Positions 1 through 6,168 of a stretch of DNA of 6,237 bases are shown in pieces. Under the pieces are notes generated by a model. It searched no databases. It saw only the letters and a program-made list of their open reading frames with translations, and was not told where the DNA came from. The position numbers and the translations under genes were made by a program. Each line of letters opens with the position of its first letter. Within the stretch, counting starts at the first letter, position 1. The stretch comes from UBA724 sp964229545 (GTDB taxonomy: Bacteria; Bacteroidota; Bacteroidia; Flavobacteriales; Flavobacteriaceae), in NCBI GenBank assembly GCA_964229545.1, contig CAXRDP010000070.1, forward strand, positions 1 through 6,237. The letters are read 5' to 3'.

Positions 1-684
1 TTGGTACCGCAGTTTCAAGGGAAATATCCCATACCACCTATGCGGTTTTCGTATTTTGACCCGAAAACAAAATCCTATAAGACGCTTAGTTCAAAAGAAA
101 TCGTTATTGATGTCACAGAGGGACCATCAGCTTCCAATGCCACCGACCCTACCCAAAACACCAATCGAATTTCCTTGCCTGATTCCCAATTCCAGTTTAT
201 ACGAATCAATACCAAATTTAGCCCAGTAAAGGCGACAGAATTTCTAGGCTCATCTTTGTTTTACGCCCTATTGGCATTGCCTGTGCTGTTGCTAGCCATC
301 TTTTGGTTGTTTTTGAGGAAGCAACAGAGAGCTAATGCAGATTTTGAAGGAGTGCGTATGCGTACTGCCAACCGTATGGCCAGAAAATATTTGTCTGAAG
401 CCAAACGCAATCTGGACAACTCCGAGGCGTTTTATGTAGCACTGGAACGCGCTTTGCACAATTACCTCAAAGCCAAGCTCCACATGGAGACAGCAGATTT
501 TAGCAAAGAAAAAATCGCCAATATTTTGACCCAAATCGGAATAGAAAATGACTTGGTAGAGGCTTTTGTTGGGGTACTGGAAAACTGTGAGTTTGCCCGC
601 TACACGCCCTCATCTGTTGGCGCCATGCGCTCCGATTACACACACACAGCCAAGTTGATCTCCCAAATTGACAAACAGTTCTGA
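1..684 (+). CDS. batD: BatD-like protein, C-terminal part (5' end off the window)
   Basis: This is the C-terminal 227 residues of a BatD (oxygen tolerance/aerotolerance) protein, and the gene is cut by the left edge. The TTG at position 1 is most likely an internal leucine codon, because the reading frame is already inside a conserved domain. The visible part begins in the last beta-sandwich repeat, with VPQFQGKYPIPPMRFSYFDP followed by a KEIVIDV strand, as expected for a periplasmic domain. One membrane helix follows at about residues 84-106, then a basic stop-transfer RKQQR. A cytoplasmic helical tail at about 112-227 carries the pattern FYVALERALHNYLKAKL. BatD is normally encoded with MoxR-type ATPase and von Willebrand-domain Bat proteins and is thought to belong to an envelope complex linked to stress tolerance; its biochemical role is not settled. 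batE follows after 1 nt, which supports the assignment and co-transcription. Confidence 0.9.
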   Translation: MVPQFQGKYPIPPMRFSYFDPKTKSYKTLSSKEIVIDVTEGPSASNATDPTQNTNRISLPDSQFQFIRINTKFSPVKATEFLGSSLFYALLALPVLLLAIFWLFLRKQQRANADFEGVRMRTANRMARKYLSEAKRNLDNSEAFYVALERALHNYLKAKLHMETADFSKEKIANILTQIGIENDLVEAFVGVLENCEFARYTPSSVGAMRSDYTHTAKLISQIDKQF

Positions 685-685
685 T

Positions 686-1444
686 ATGCGTAAAATTTTA
701 TTCATTTTGTTGGGAACCATAACAGCGACACTTCACGCCCAGACCGCTGAAGACTTGTTTGCCCAAGCCAACACCCAATACAATTTAGGACAGTATCAAG
801 AGGCCTTGGTGTTGTATGATTCCATATTGTCAATTGGCGCACATTCGGCTGACTTGTATTTTAACAAAGGAAATGCCCACTACAAGCTAAACCAAATCGC
901 ACCAAGTATTTTGAATTATGAAAAAGCCCTACTTCTCGATAGTGGCCACAAAGGCGTACTGACCAACTTGCCTTTTGCCCAAAACATGACTTTGGATGCT
1001 ATAGAACCCTTGCCCGAAACCGGATTTTCTGTTTTTTATAACCGCCTAGCCCAATCCCTCTCCATTTATGGTTGGACACTGCTGTCAATTATAGCGATGT
1101 TTGTTGCCTGCCTGTTTTTTGGTGGGTATTTCATGGCGCACTATTCGGTCCGCAAAAGAATTTTCTTTTCCGGTGCATTGCTGTTTTTTATCGCAAGTGG
1201 TTTTTCTGTATTCATTGCCTACGACCAACAAGCTCAACAACAGTCCGAGACAGAGGCTGTTATTTTTGCTCAGCAAGTAGATTTTCGGGCTGAACCAAAC
1301 TTGCGGTCAGAAGTTTTTGTGCAGTTGCACGAAGGCACCAAGCTAGTTGTGGTCGAACAGATCGAGCAATGGGCGCATGTGCGTTTGGCCAATGGCAGTA
1401 TGGGTTGGGTGCCCATGGAAACGATTCGGCAGATTGCCTTTTAG
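686..1444 (+). CDS. batE: BatE-like TPR/SH3 domain membrane protein
   Basis: The 252-residue product has the BatE architecture. A signal peptide lies at about residues 1-18 (MRKILFILLG, then LHA before QTA, a likely cleavage site). Two TPR-type helical repeats follow at about 21-88 (AEDLFAQANTQYNLGQYQEA and DLYFNKGNAHYKL). Two membrane helices lie at about 130-150 and 160-178. A bacterial SH3-like domain ends the protein at about 192-250 (VDFRAEPNLRSE, GTKLVVVEQIEQWAHVRL, GWVP). The TPR part probably sits in the periplasm and binds partner Bat proteins; this is inferred from the domains. The ATG at 686 is preferred over a TTG at 668 because it places the signal peptide at the N-terminus and starts 1 nt after the batD stop. 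No Shine-Dalgarno is visible. The TAG stop overlaps the cvpA stop on the other strand, so no separate terminator fits between them. Confidence 0.9.
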   Translation: MRKILFILLGTITATLHAQTAEDLFAQANTQYNLGQYQEALVLYDSILSIGAHSADLYFNKGNAHYKLNQIAPSILNYEKALLLDSGHKGVLTNLPFAQNMTLDAIEPLPETGFSVFYNRLAQSLSIYGWTLLSIIAMFVACLFFGGYFMAHYSVRKRIFFSGALLFFIASGFSVFIAYDQQAQQQSETEAVIFAQQVDFRAEPNLRSEVFVQLHEGTKLVVVEQIEQWAHVRLANGSMGWVPMETIRQIAF

Positions 1445-1962
1445 CTTTCTTGCAGAAATTCGTTGAGCTGTTCTTGCCCTTCGGGCACATAGTCAAATAT
1501 CCAAGTTCCCAGATTCAGCAGTTGCTCAGATAAGACGGATTCAGAAATCACAGAGTTAGGAATAAAACCAAAAATTGCATTGGCGCGTTCTATAATGATG
1601 AGTAATACACCTGCGATAACCGCCATTTTGAGGGCACCAAATACAAGTCCCAACAGTCGGTTGAGCCAGTTGAGCATTATGATTTTGGCAAGCTTGGTAA
1701 AAAACTTTCCAAGCAGCGACACCGCGATAATGATAAAGGCAAATGTCAACCCAAAAGCGGCTAGGTCAATATAGCTTTCTTTCCACTCCACGTATTGCAC
1801 GAGCCATTGGGCAACCAAATGTGAAAAATGAATGGCGCCATAAACCCCTAAAATCAGAGCCAATAGGGAAGCAATTTCAACAATAAAACCTTTGAATAGA
1901 CCTCTGAGCGCTCCTATAATAATGAGCCCGCCAAAAACGAGGTCTAGGTAATTCCACTCCAC
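1441..1962 (-). CDS. CvpA family inner-membrane protein
   Basis: The 173-residue product matches the CvpA family (named for E. coli colicin V production protein) in length and layout. It has four hydrophobic helices at about residues 5-22, 27-48, 65-87 and 104-126. The family's conserved first loop, LRGLFKGF, is at 19-26, and the NRLLGLVFGALKM signature is at 101-113. The last 45 residues are polar and acidic (YVPEGQEQLNEFL) and probably lie outside the membrane. Members have been linked to colicin V export and envelope homeostasis in enterobacteria, but their function in Bacteroidota is unknown, so I give no symbol. The start is a GTG at 1960-1962, the first in-frame start before the conserved N-terminal helix; a TATATTTG promoter element ends 4 nt before it. 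It is divergent from the next gene and converges on batE with a 4-nt overlap of stop codons. Confidence 0.88.
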   Translation of the reverse strand: MEWNYLDLVFGGLIIIGALRGLFKGFIVEIASLLALILGVYGAIHFSHLVAQWLVQYVEWKESYIDLAAFGLTFAFIIIAVSLLGKFFTKLAKIIMLNWLNRLLGLVFGALKMAVIAGVLLIIIERANAIFGFIPNSVISESVLSEQLLNLGTWIFDYVPEGQEQLNEFLQES

Positions 1963-1966
1963 CTGA

Positions 1967-1974
1967 CAAATATA
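1967..1974 (-). promoter_or_regulatory. Bacteroidota-type -7 element for the cvpA-family gene
   Basis: On the minus strand this reads TATATTTG, a perfect match to the TAnnTTTG -7 consensus of Bacteroidota. It ends 4 nt before the GTG start of the cvpA-family gene. No TTG or TTTG is found at the usual -33 distance, so the upstream half is weak. If transcription begins 4-6 nt beyond the element, as is usual, the mRNA would start at or within the start codon. Confidence 0.55.
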
Positions 1975-1980
1975 CCCAAT

Positions 1981-2007
1981 TTGATTGGCGTTGAGTTTGT
2001 ATTTTTG
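1981..2007 (+). promoter_or_regulatory. Promoter for the small hypothetical gene
   Basis: A TTG at 1981-1983 and TATTTTTG at 2000-2007 are separated by 16 nt. The second element matches TAnnTTTG perfectly; the spacing is slightly shorter than usual for Bacteroidota promoters. The element ends 4 nt before the GTG at 2012, mirroring the opposite-strand promoter of the cvpA-family gene. Its position argues against the in-frame TTG codons at 1985, 1991 and 1997 as starts, since these would lie upstream of the expected transcript start. Confidence 0.55.
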
Positions 2008-2011
2008 GACA

Positions 2012-2368
2012 GTGATTCACGACCAAAAACTCAAAGCACGCTGGGCACAAGTTGTTAACTTACTTTCTGATAAATTTTCAGATGGCGAACCGATGGACTT
2101 AGACGGTATCATTTATTTGGTGGGCCTTCAGGAGTTGGGACGTTGGGACAAGTCGTTTAAAAAAGACGAAAAAGTTCAGTTGATGCATATTGCTATATGC
2201 CGACTTTTGGAGCCTTATGGCTACTACCGCTTTGACTATGTCGACGATGACGGATGGCCTCATTATGAGCTTATCAAGCCCTTGCCCATGCTTAAGGCTG
2301 GAGAGCAAAGCCTGCTGATGAAAGAAGCCATTGTGGGATATTTCTTGGATAAGAAGCTGATTGACTAA
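2012..2368 (+). CDS. Small conserved-type hypothetical protein upstream of pheS
   Basis: The product is a soluble protein of 118 residues with no signal peptide or membrane helix. I cannot assign a function or family name. It resembles, from memory, short hypothetical proteins seen in Flavobacteria and relatives that begin near the LKARW segment and share blocks such as IIYLVGLQELGR (residues 33-44), LMHIAICRLLEPYGYY (57-72), DDDGWPHYE (78-86) and EQSLLMKEAIVGYF (98-111). The tryptophan, tyrosine and histidine residues of the DGWPHYE block suggest a compact folded domain. The composition is acidic and mostly helical. I chose the GTG at 2012 because a TATTTTTG promoter element ends 4 nt before it; TTG codons at 1985, 1991 and 1997 would add 5-9 residues. 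It ends 27 nt before pheS on the same strand, but pheS seems to have its own promoter. Confidence 0.75.
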   Translation: MIHDQKLKARWAQVVNLLSDKFSDGEPMDLDGIIYLVGLQELGRWDKSFKKDEKVQLMHIAICRLLEPYGYYRFDYVDDDGWPHYELIKPLPMLKAGEQSLLMKEAIVGYFLDKKLID

Positions 2369-2387
2369 TGTGAAAGCCTTATTTTTG
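2361..2387 (+). promoter_or_regulatory. Promoter for pheS
   Basis: TTG at 2361-2363, inside the last codons of the upstream gene, is followed after 16 nt by TATTTTTG at 2380-2387, a perfect TAnnTTTG match. The hexanucleotide core and spacing are the same as in the promoter at 1981-2007. The element ends 8 nt before the pheS ATG, so the leader would be only a few nucleotides. That leaves no room for a phenylalanine leader peptide or T-box attenuator on this transcript. Confidence 0.55.
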
Positions 2388-2395
2388 TCGGCGGT

Positions 2396-3424
2396 ATGGA
2401 ACAATTGACAGATCAAATCAAAGCCCATCTACAGGAAGTAGAAGCCTTCCAAGCTACAGACGCGGAGGCTTTGGAGTCTTTTCGAATTAAATTTCTTGGA
2501 AAAAAAGGGGTTTTAAATGGTTTGTTTGCTGCTTTTAAGGAAGTACCTTCAGATCAAAAACGTGTTTTGGGTCAGCAGATCAACACGCTCAAAGTGGCTG
2601 CCACTGAAAAGCTAAACAATCTGAAGGCCGACAGCAAATCAGCACAAAGTGGTGCGGATGAAAGCTTCGATTACAGCCGTCCGGGACAACCCATCGAGCT
2701 GGGCGCTTTACACCCGATTTCTATATTGAGAAACAAGGTGGTGGATGTGTTTTCTCGCATTGGATTCACACTTTCTGAAGGTCCGGAGATTGAGGACGAT
2801 TGGCATAATTTTACTGCCCTCAACCTCCCGCAACACCATCCGGCTCGCGACATGCAGGACACCTTTTTTGTGCAGACCAATCCCGACATGCTTTTACGTA
2901 CCCACACCTCATCGGTTCAGGTGCGCCATATGGAAACCCATACACCTCCGATTCGTACCCTTTCGCCAGGCCGGGTGTTCCGCAACGAAGCCATTTCTGC
3001 GCGTTCTCACTGTGTGTTTCATCAAGTAGAGGGCCTGTATATAGATAAAGGCGTTTCTTTTGCAGACCTCAAACAAACCTTGTTGTATTTTACCAAATCT
3101 CTGTTTGGCAAGTCCAAAATACGTTTGCGGCCTTCTTACTTCCCCTTTACTGAGCCTAGTGCTGAAGTGGACATCTACTGGGGCTTGGAAACGGAGTCAG
3201 ATTATAGAATTACCAAAGGAACAGGATGGTTAGAGATTATGGGCTGTGGAATGGTAGACCCCAATGTTTTGAAAAACTGCAACATTGACCCCGATGTGTA
3301 CTCTGGATTTGCATTTGGGATGGGTCTAGAACGCATGGCCATGCTGTTGTATCAGGTTGAGGACATCCGTATGTTCTACGAAAACGACCTTCGTTTTTTA
3401 AGTCAGTTTAAGGCGGCCCACTAA
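2396..3424 (+). CDS. pheS: Phenylalanine--tRNA ligase alpha subunit
   Basis: This encodes the catalytic alpha subunit of the heterotetrameric class II phenylalanyl-tRNA synthetase, which charges tRNA-Phe with phenylalanine in the cytosol. The 342-residue length is normal. An N-terminal coiled-coil tRNA-binding arm (about 1-85, with RIKFLGKKGVLNGLF) precedes the catalytic core. Motif 1 starts near HPISILRNKVVDVFSRIGF (106-124). Motif 2 is VFRNEAISARSHCVFHQVEG (194-213), the form usual in Bacteroidota. The FTEPSAEVDI segment (251-260) lines the phenylalanine pocket, and motif 3 is GFAFGMGLERMAMLLY (304-319) with its key arginine at 313. All core motifs look intact. The beta-subunit gene pheT is not adjacent and must lie elsewhere. 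The ATG at 2396 has no Shine-Dalgarno, and a promoter element sits just upstream. The stop overlaps that of gpsA by 4 nt. Confidence 0.97.
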   Translation: MEQLTDQIKAHLQEVEAFQATDAEALESFRIKFLGKKGVLNGLFAAFKEVPSDQKRVLGQQINTLKVAATEKLNNLKADSKSAQSGADESFDYSRPGQPIELGALHPISILRNKVVDVFSRIGFTLSEGPEIEDDWHNFTALNLPQHHPARDMQDTFFVQTNPDMLLRTHTSSVQVRHMETHTPPIRTLSPGRVFRNEAISARSHCVFHQVEGLYIDKGVSFADLKQTLLYFTKSLFGKSKIRLRPSYFPFTEPSAEVDIYWGLETESDYRITKGTGWLEIMGCGMVDPNVLKNCNIDPDVYSGFAFGMGLERMAMLLYQVEDIRMFYENDLRFLSQFKAAH

Positions 3425-4404
3425 TCTAGCTTTTCACAGAGCTTGGCCATTGCCTTCCTAACAGGTTCTTGTTGGTATAATACGCTATGGACAGCCTCTA
3501 TAATTGGGAATTTCTTATTGAAATCTTGGGACAGTAAGTAGGCGGTTTGCGTGGCATAATATCCTTCAGAAACCATTGTCATTTCCATGATGGCAGACTT
3601 TACCGTATAGCCTTTTCCTATCATATTGCCCAGCATGCGATTGCGGCTAAAAGCGGAATAGCCTGTAACCAACAAATCTCCCAAATAGGCAGAATTGTTG
3701 ATGTTGCGCTTCATTTTGTGTAGTTTGTTTATGAAGCGTTTCATCTCACGAATCGAATTGCTCATAAGAACGCTTTGGAAGTTGTCGCCATATCCCAATC
3801 CATGAGCCATGCCCGCCGCAATGGCGTAAATGTTTTTTAGAGTGGCGGCATATTCGGTACCGATTATATCATCAGACACCTTGGTTCTTATGTAGTCGCA
3901 TTGTAGTTGTTTGGCAACTTGGGTGGCATAGTCAGTGTTTTGGCACGCTACGGTCAGATAAGACAATTTTTCTAATGCAACTTCCTCGGCATGGCAAGGA
4001 CCGGTAATAACTCCAATGTTATCCATAGTGAGCTCACAATGCTGATGAAGGTGTTCTCCGACAATCAACTTGGTTTCAGGCACAATACCTTTTACGGCAG
4101 AAAAAACGATTTTGTCTTTTAATAAACCTCTGACTTTGACCAACACCTCATTTAAAAAAGGCGAAGGAACGGCAAGTACCAACACATCACTTTTTTGAAT
4201 TATTTTTTCTAAATCGTGCGTGATATAAAGACGATTGGGATCAAGAGTAACCCCTGTCAAATACTTTGGGTTGTGGCCCTGCTCAAGGATGTGTTGGGCG
4301 GTGTTTTTATTGCGCATGTACCAACACACTTTGTCATTATTTTCAGAAAGTATTTTGACCAATGCTGTGGCCCAACTTCCTCCACCTAAAACACCAAATT
4401 GCAT
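3421..4404 (-). CDS. gpsA: Glycerol-3-phosphate dehydrogenase [NAD(P)+]
   Basis: GpsA reduces dihydroxyacetone phosphate to sn-glycerol-3-phosphate with NADH or NADPH, supplying the backbone for phospholipid synthesis in the cytosol. The product has 327 residues, the family norm. The Rossmann nucleotide-binding loop is at the extreme N-terminus (VLGGGSWATAL, 5-15). VPSPFL (79-84) and SAVKGI (102-107, with conserved Lys105) follow. The substrate-site segment GPCHAEEVA (135-143) is in the form common in Bacteroidota, where proteobacterial enzymes have GPTFAKE. The catalytic lysine is Lys190 in ATLKNIYAIAAG, and the C-terminal domain contains GDLLVT (242-247) and SRNRMLG (253-259). Nothing essential is missing. 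The ATG at 4402-4404 directly precedes the Rossmann strand, so the start is firm. A promoter lies 22 nt upstream, and the gene converges on pheS with overlapping stops. Confidence 0.97.
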   Translation of the reverse strand: MQFGVLGGGSWATALVKILSENNDKVCWYMRNKNTAQHILEQGHNPKYLTGVTLDPNRLYITHDLEKIIQKSDVLVLAVPSPFLNEVLVKVRGLLKDKIVFSAVKGIVPETKLIVGEHLHQHCELTMDNIGVITGPCHAEEVALEKLSYLTVACQNTDYATQVAKQLQCDYIRTKVSDDIIGTEYAATLKNIYAIAAGMAHGLGYGDNFQSVLMSNSIREMKRFINKLHKMKRNINNSAYLGDLLVTGYSAFSRNRMLGNMIGKGYTVKSAIMEMTMVSEGYYATQTAYLLSQDFNKKFPIIEAVHSVLYQQEPVRKAMAKLCEKLD

Positions 4405-4426
4405 AAATAATGTTTGTTTTCGGGCA

Positions 4427-4454
4427 CAAAGCTAATGAAAAGCAACCAACCCAA
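4427..4454 (-). promoter_or_regulatory. Promoter for gpsA
   Basis: On the minus strand, TTG (4452-4454) is followed after 17 nt by TAGCTTTG (4427-4434), a perfect TAnnTTTG match with normal spacing for Bacteroidota. The element ends 22 nt before the gpsA ATG. The leader would be about 17-19 nt, AT-rich and without a Shine-Dalgarno. This is the best-formed promoter in the window. Confidence 0.65.
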
Positions 4455-4587
4455 TTTTGGCAAAGAATTTGGGAAACTTTAACAAATGTTTTTGATTTTT
4501 AAGGAGCTTATTGTCATACCTTGCACACAGCAAACAACACATTTGCTTGCTATTAGTTTTTCATAGTTTAATATGGTTGGTTATGAG

Positions 4588-4610
4588 GAAGGCGTTCATT
4601 GAACGCCTTC
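4588..4610 (-). terminator. Hairpin, likely terminator of the four-helix membrane protein gene
   Basis: GAAGGCGTTC, a loop of ATT, and GAACGCCTTC form a perfect 10-bp stem. It begins 7 nt beyond the stop codon of the minus-strand gene 4618-5049, the right place for an intrinsic terminator or a 3'-end stabilising hairpin. No good U-tract follows on the minus strand (it reads CTCATAACC), so rho-independent termination is not certain. It would separate this gene's transcript from gpsA, which has its own promoter. The rest of the spacer at 4455-4587 holds nothing I can assign. Confidence 0.55.
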
Positions 4611-4617
4611 TGATTGT

Positions 4618-5049
4618 TTAGGGCCATGCCTCCCAAGGCACACGGCTTAACAACAATAGCAAACCCAAAGTGTAGAACAAGGCAATCCGAACAAACTTTT
4701 TGTTGTTGTTGACTTGTCGTTTGTGCATGGACCACCCCATCGTAATCAAAACAATCGCCAGTATATTGGTAATAGGGTGTTCGACCAGATAGAGTCGGTA
4801 GGTGCTGTTTTTCATGACTGCCCCCATTCCTTCACTCCACCACTGAAACTTAGGTGAAATAAAGTAAAGAAGCAAACCGATTAGCAATTGGATGTGTGAT
4901 ACAATCAACCCAAATAAAGAAAGGCGCAAATCACGGATGCCGAAAACTCTTTTCGAAACCAAACCCGAAAAGGCATTGACTACCACGGCCAATAGCACAA
5001 TCAGCACCACATAGGCCCAAATCGAATGTAAACTTAAAACAGCATTCAT
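4618..5049 (-). CDS. Small four-helix membrane protein (Bacteroidota cytochrome b-like hypothetical)
   Basis: The 143-residue product is very hydrophobic, with four predicted membrane helices at about residues 8-30, 43-64, 89-105 and 119-136, joined by short basic loops (VSKRVFGIRDLR, HKRQVNNNKKFVR). It resembles, from memory, small Bacteroidota proteins often labelled cytochrome B or, mistakenly, ribosomal protein L27. Histidines lie near or inside the helices: His8 in LHSIWAY, His52 in SHIQLLIGLLLYFISP and His91 in VEHPITN. They could bind haem or another metal, but no family-defining motif proves it. The ATG at 5047-5049 is the only good start before the first helix; a TAACTTTG element ends 17 nt before it. 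The gene lies 62 nt downstream of the ABC ATPase gene on the same strand and appears to have its own promoter. A hairpin follows its stop. Confidence 0.8.
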   Translation of the reverse strand: MNAVLSLHSIWAYVVLIVLLAVVVNAFSGLVSKRVFGIRDLRLSLFGLIVSHIQLLIGLLLYFISPKFQWWSEGMGAVMKNSTYRLYLVEHPITNILAIVLITMGWSMHKRQVNNNKKFVRIALFYTLGLLLLLSRVPWEAWP

Positions 5050-5066
5050 AACAAAAGGGTTTTACA

Positions 5067-5074
5067 CAAAGTTA
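5067..5074 (-). promoter_or_regulatory. -7 element for the four-helix membrane protein gene
   Basis: The minus strand reads TAACTTTG, a perfect TAnnTTTG match, 17 nt before the ATG at 5049. The surrounding DNA is very AT-rich. No TTG stands at the usual -33 distance, so the promoter is only partly supported. The 62-nt spacer shows no clear terminator for the upstream ABC gene, so read-through is also possible. Confidence 0.5.
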
Positions 5075-5111
5075 ATCAATTATTATTAGGTATTTATAAA
5101 CCCCTGAGACA

Positions 5112-6168
5112 CTACAAATAGTCTGGTGCGATTTCCTCAAAAACCGAATCGGCTTCGCCTTCTTTATGAGGTGTCCCCTTTTTTAGCACCAGAAGACGGT
5201 CTGACATATAGCGTACAACCGACAAATCGTGTGAGATAAAAAGATAAGTAAACTTATAAGTGTCTTTTAAATCATTGAGCAGATTCAACACCTTGGCTTG
5301 AACGGAGAGGTCGAGCGCCGATACGGACTCATCACACACAACAATTTTTGGCCGAACAGACAATGCCCGAGCAATACCGATGCGTTGTCGCTGCCCGCCG
5401 GAAAACGCATGCGGATAACGCTCTAAGTGTTCGCTACCAAGCCCAACTTGCTCTAACAAAGTTCCTGCCCAAGCAATGCGGTCAGCCTGATTTTCCCCAA
5501 TGCCATGCACCCGCATGGGTTCCGTCAGAATGTCTTTGACTTTTTGCTTTGGGTTTAGCGAACTGTAAGGGTCCTGAAAAATTAGCTGTACATCCTTTCT
5601 GTATTGTTGTAGGGCGCTTCCTTTGATTTTGTGTATGTTTTGGCCTCGATAAAAAACCGAACCTTTGTCTGGCTTAGTGAGCCGTAAAATACAGTTGCCC
5701 AAAGTTGATTTTCCACTGCCGGAGGCGCCCACCAAACCCAAAGTTTCCCCCTCATATAAATCCAGACTCAAATTGTCCAGTGCCTGAAACTGTGTTTTGT
5801 TTTGCACAAAACTTTTGTGCAAGCCTTCGATTTTTAGGATGGGTTGTTGTTTGTACAAGGCGCGATGTCGCTTTTGGCGTTGTGCCATTGTTTCTATAGA
5901 GGCAGCTTTCTTCTCAGCCAAAAAATCATCTACCGTTGGCAATCGCTTGGGGCGTTTGTCTGTTGGGGGTTTTGCGTGTATCAGTCCTTGTGTGTAGGCA
6001 GATTGTGGTTTTTTAAACAGCTGCTTTGTTTTTCCCAATTCAACACATTTCCCGTTTTTCATCACAAGCACACGGTCTGCCCAATGTTCAATAAGGCCCA
6101 AGTCGTGTGAGATAAACAAAATGCTCATCTGGGTTTCTTTTTGCAAAGCCCGCAGCAATTGCATGATC
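5112..6168 (-). CDS. Peptide-type ABC transporter, tandem ATP-binding protein (5' end missing)
   Basis: The 351 native residues come from a two-domain ATPase of the oligopeptide/dipeptide (DppD-DppF fusion, YejF-like) type, which powers import of peptides or similar solutes with separate permease and binding proteins. Positions count the apparent 357-residue frame, whose first six residues are adapter-encoded. The first domain keeps only its end: the H-loop ISHDLG (25-30) and the regulatory region with QSAYTQGLI (61-69). A polar linker covers about 72-115. The second domain is complete: Walker A GASGSGKST (153-161), Q-loop LIFQDPYSSLNP (201-212), signature FSGGQRQRIGIARAL (261-275), Walker B IVVCDE (281-286), D-loop SALD and H-loop SHDLS (318-322). 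About 190-200 N-terminal residues are lost, judged from the usual length near 550. The protein ends at APDYL, about ten residues short of the usual tail. Its substrate cannot be deduced. Confidence 0.93.

Noticed and set aside
668..685. Upstream in-frame TTG start for batE, adding MTNSSD
   Set aside because: It overlaps the end of batD and displaces the signal peptide; the ATG at 686, 1 nt after the batD stop, fits better.
1475..1487. Small hairpin TGCCC-TTC-GGGCA about 30 nt after batE, a possible terminator
   Set aside because: The stem is only 5 bp, there is no U-tract, and it lies inside the coding sequence of the cvpA-family gene.
1985..2011. TTG starts at 1985, 1991 and 1997 for the small hypothetical gene
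   Set aside because: A TAnnTTTG promoter element at 2000-2007 would place the transcript start downstream of them. They remain possible if that element is not used.
4435..4482. A 15-codon open frame on the plus strand in the gpsA upstream spacer (MKSNQPNFGK...)
   Set aside because: It is very short, overlaps the gpsA promoter on the opposite strand, and has no start signal or recognisable motif.
4529..4547. Inverted repeat AGCAAA...TTTGCT with a 7-nt loop upstream of gpsA
   Set aside because: A 6-bp AT-rich stem is expected by chance in such a spacer, and its position does not match the promoter.
1..6168. A novel multi-gene system spanning the contig
   Set aside because: The genes belong to unrelated, well-known families arranged in several opposing transcription units. 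I saw no toxin-antitoxin, defence, mobile or biosynthetic signature, and no atypical composition segment apart from the adapter.
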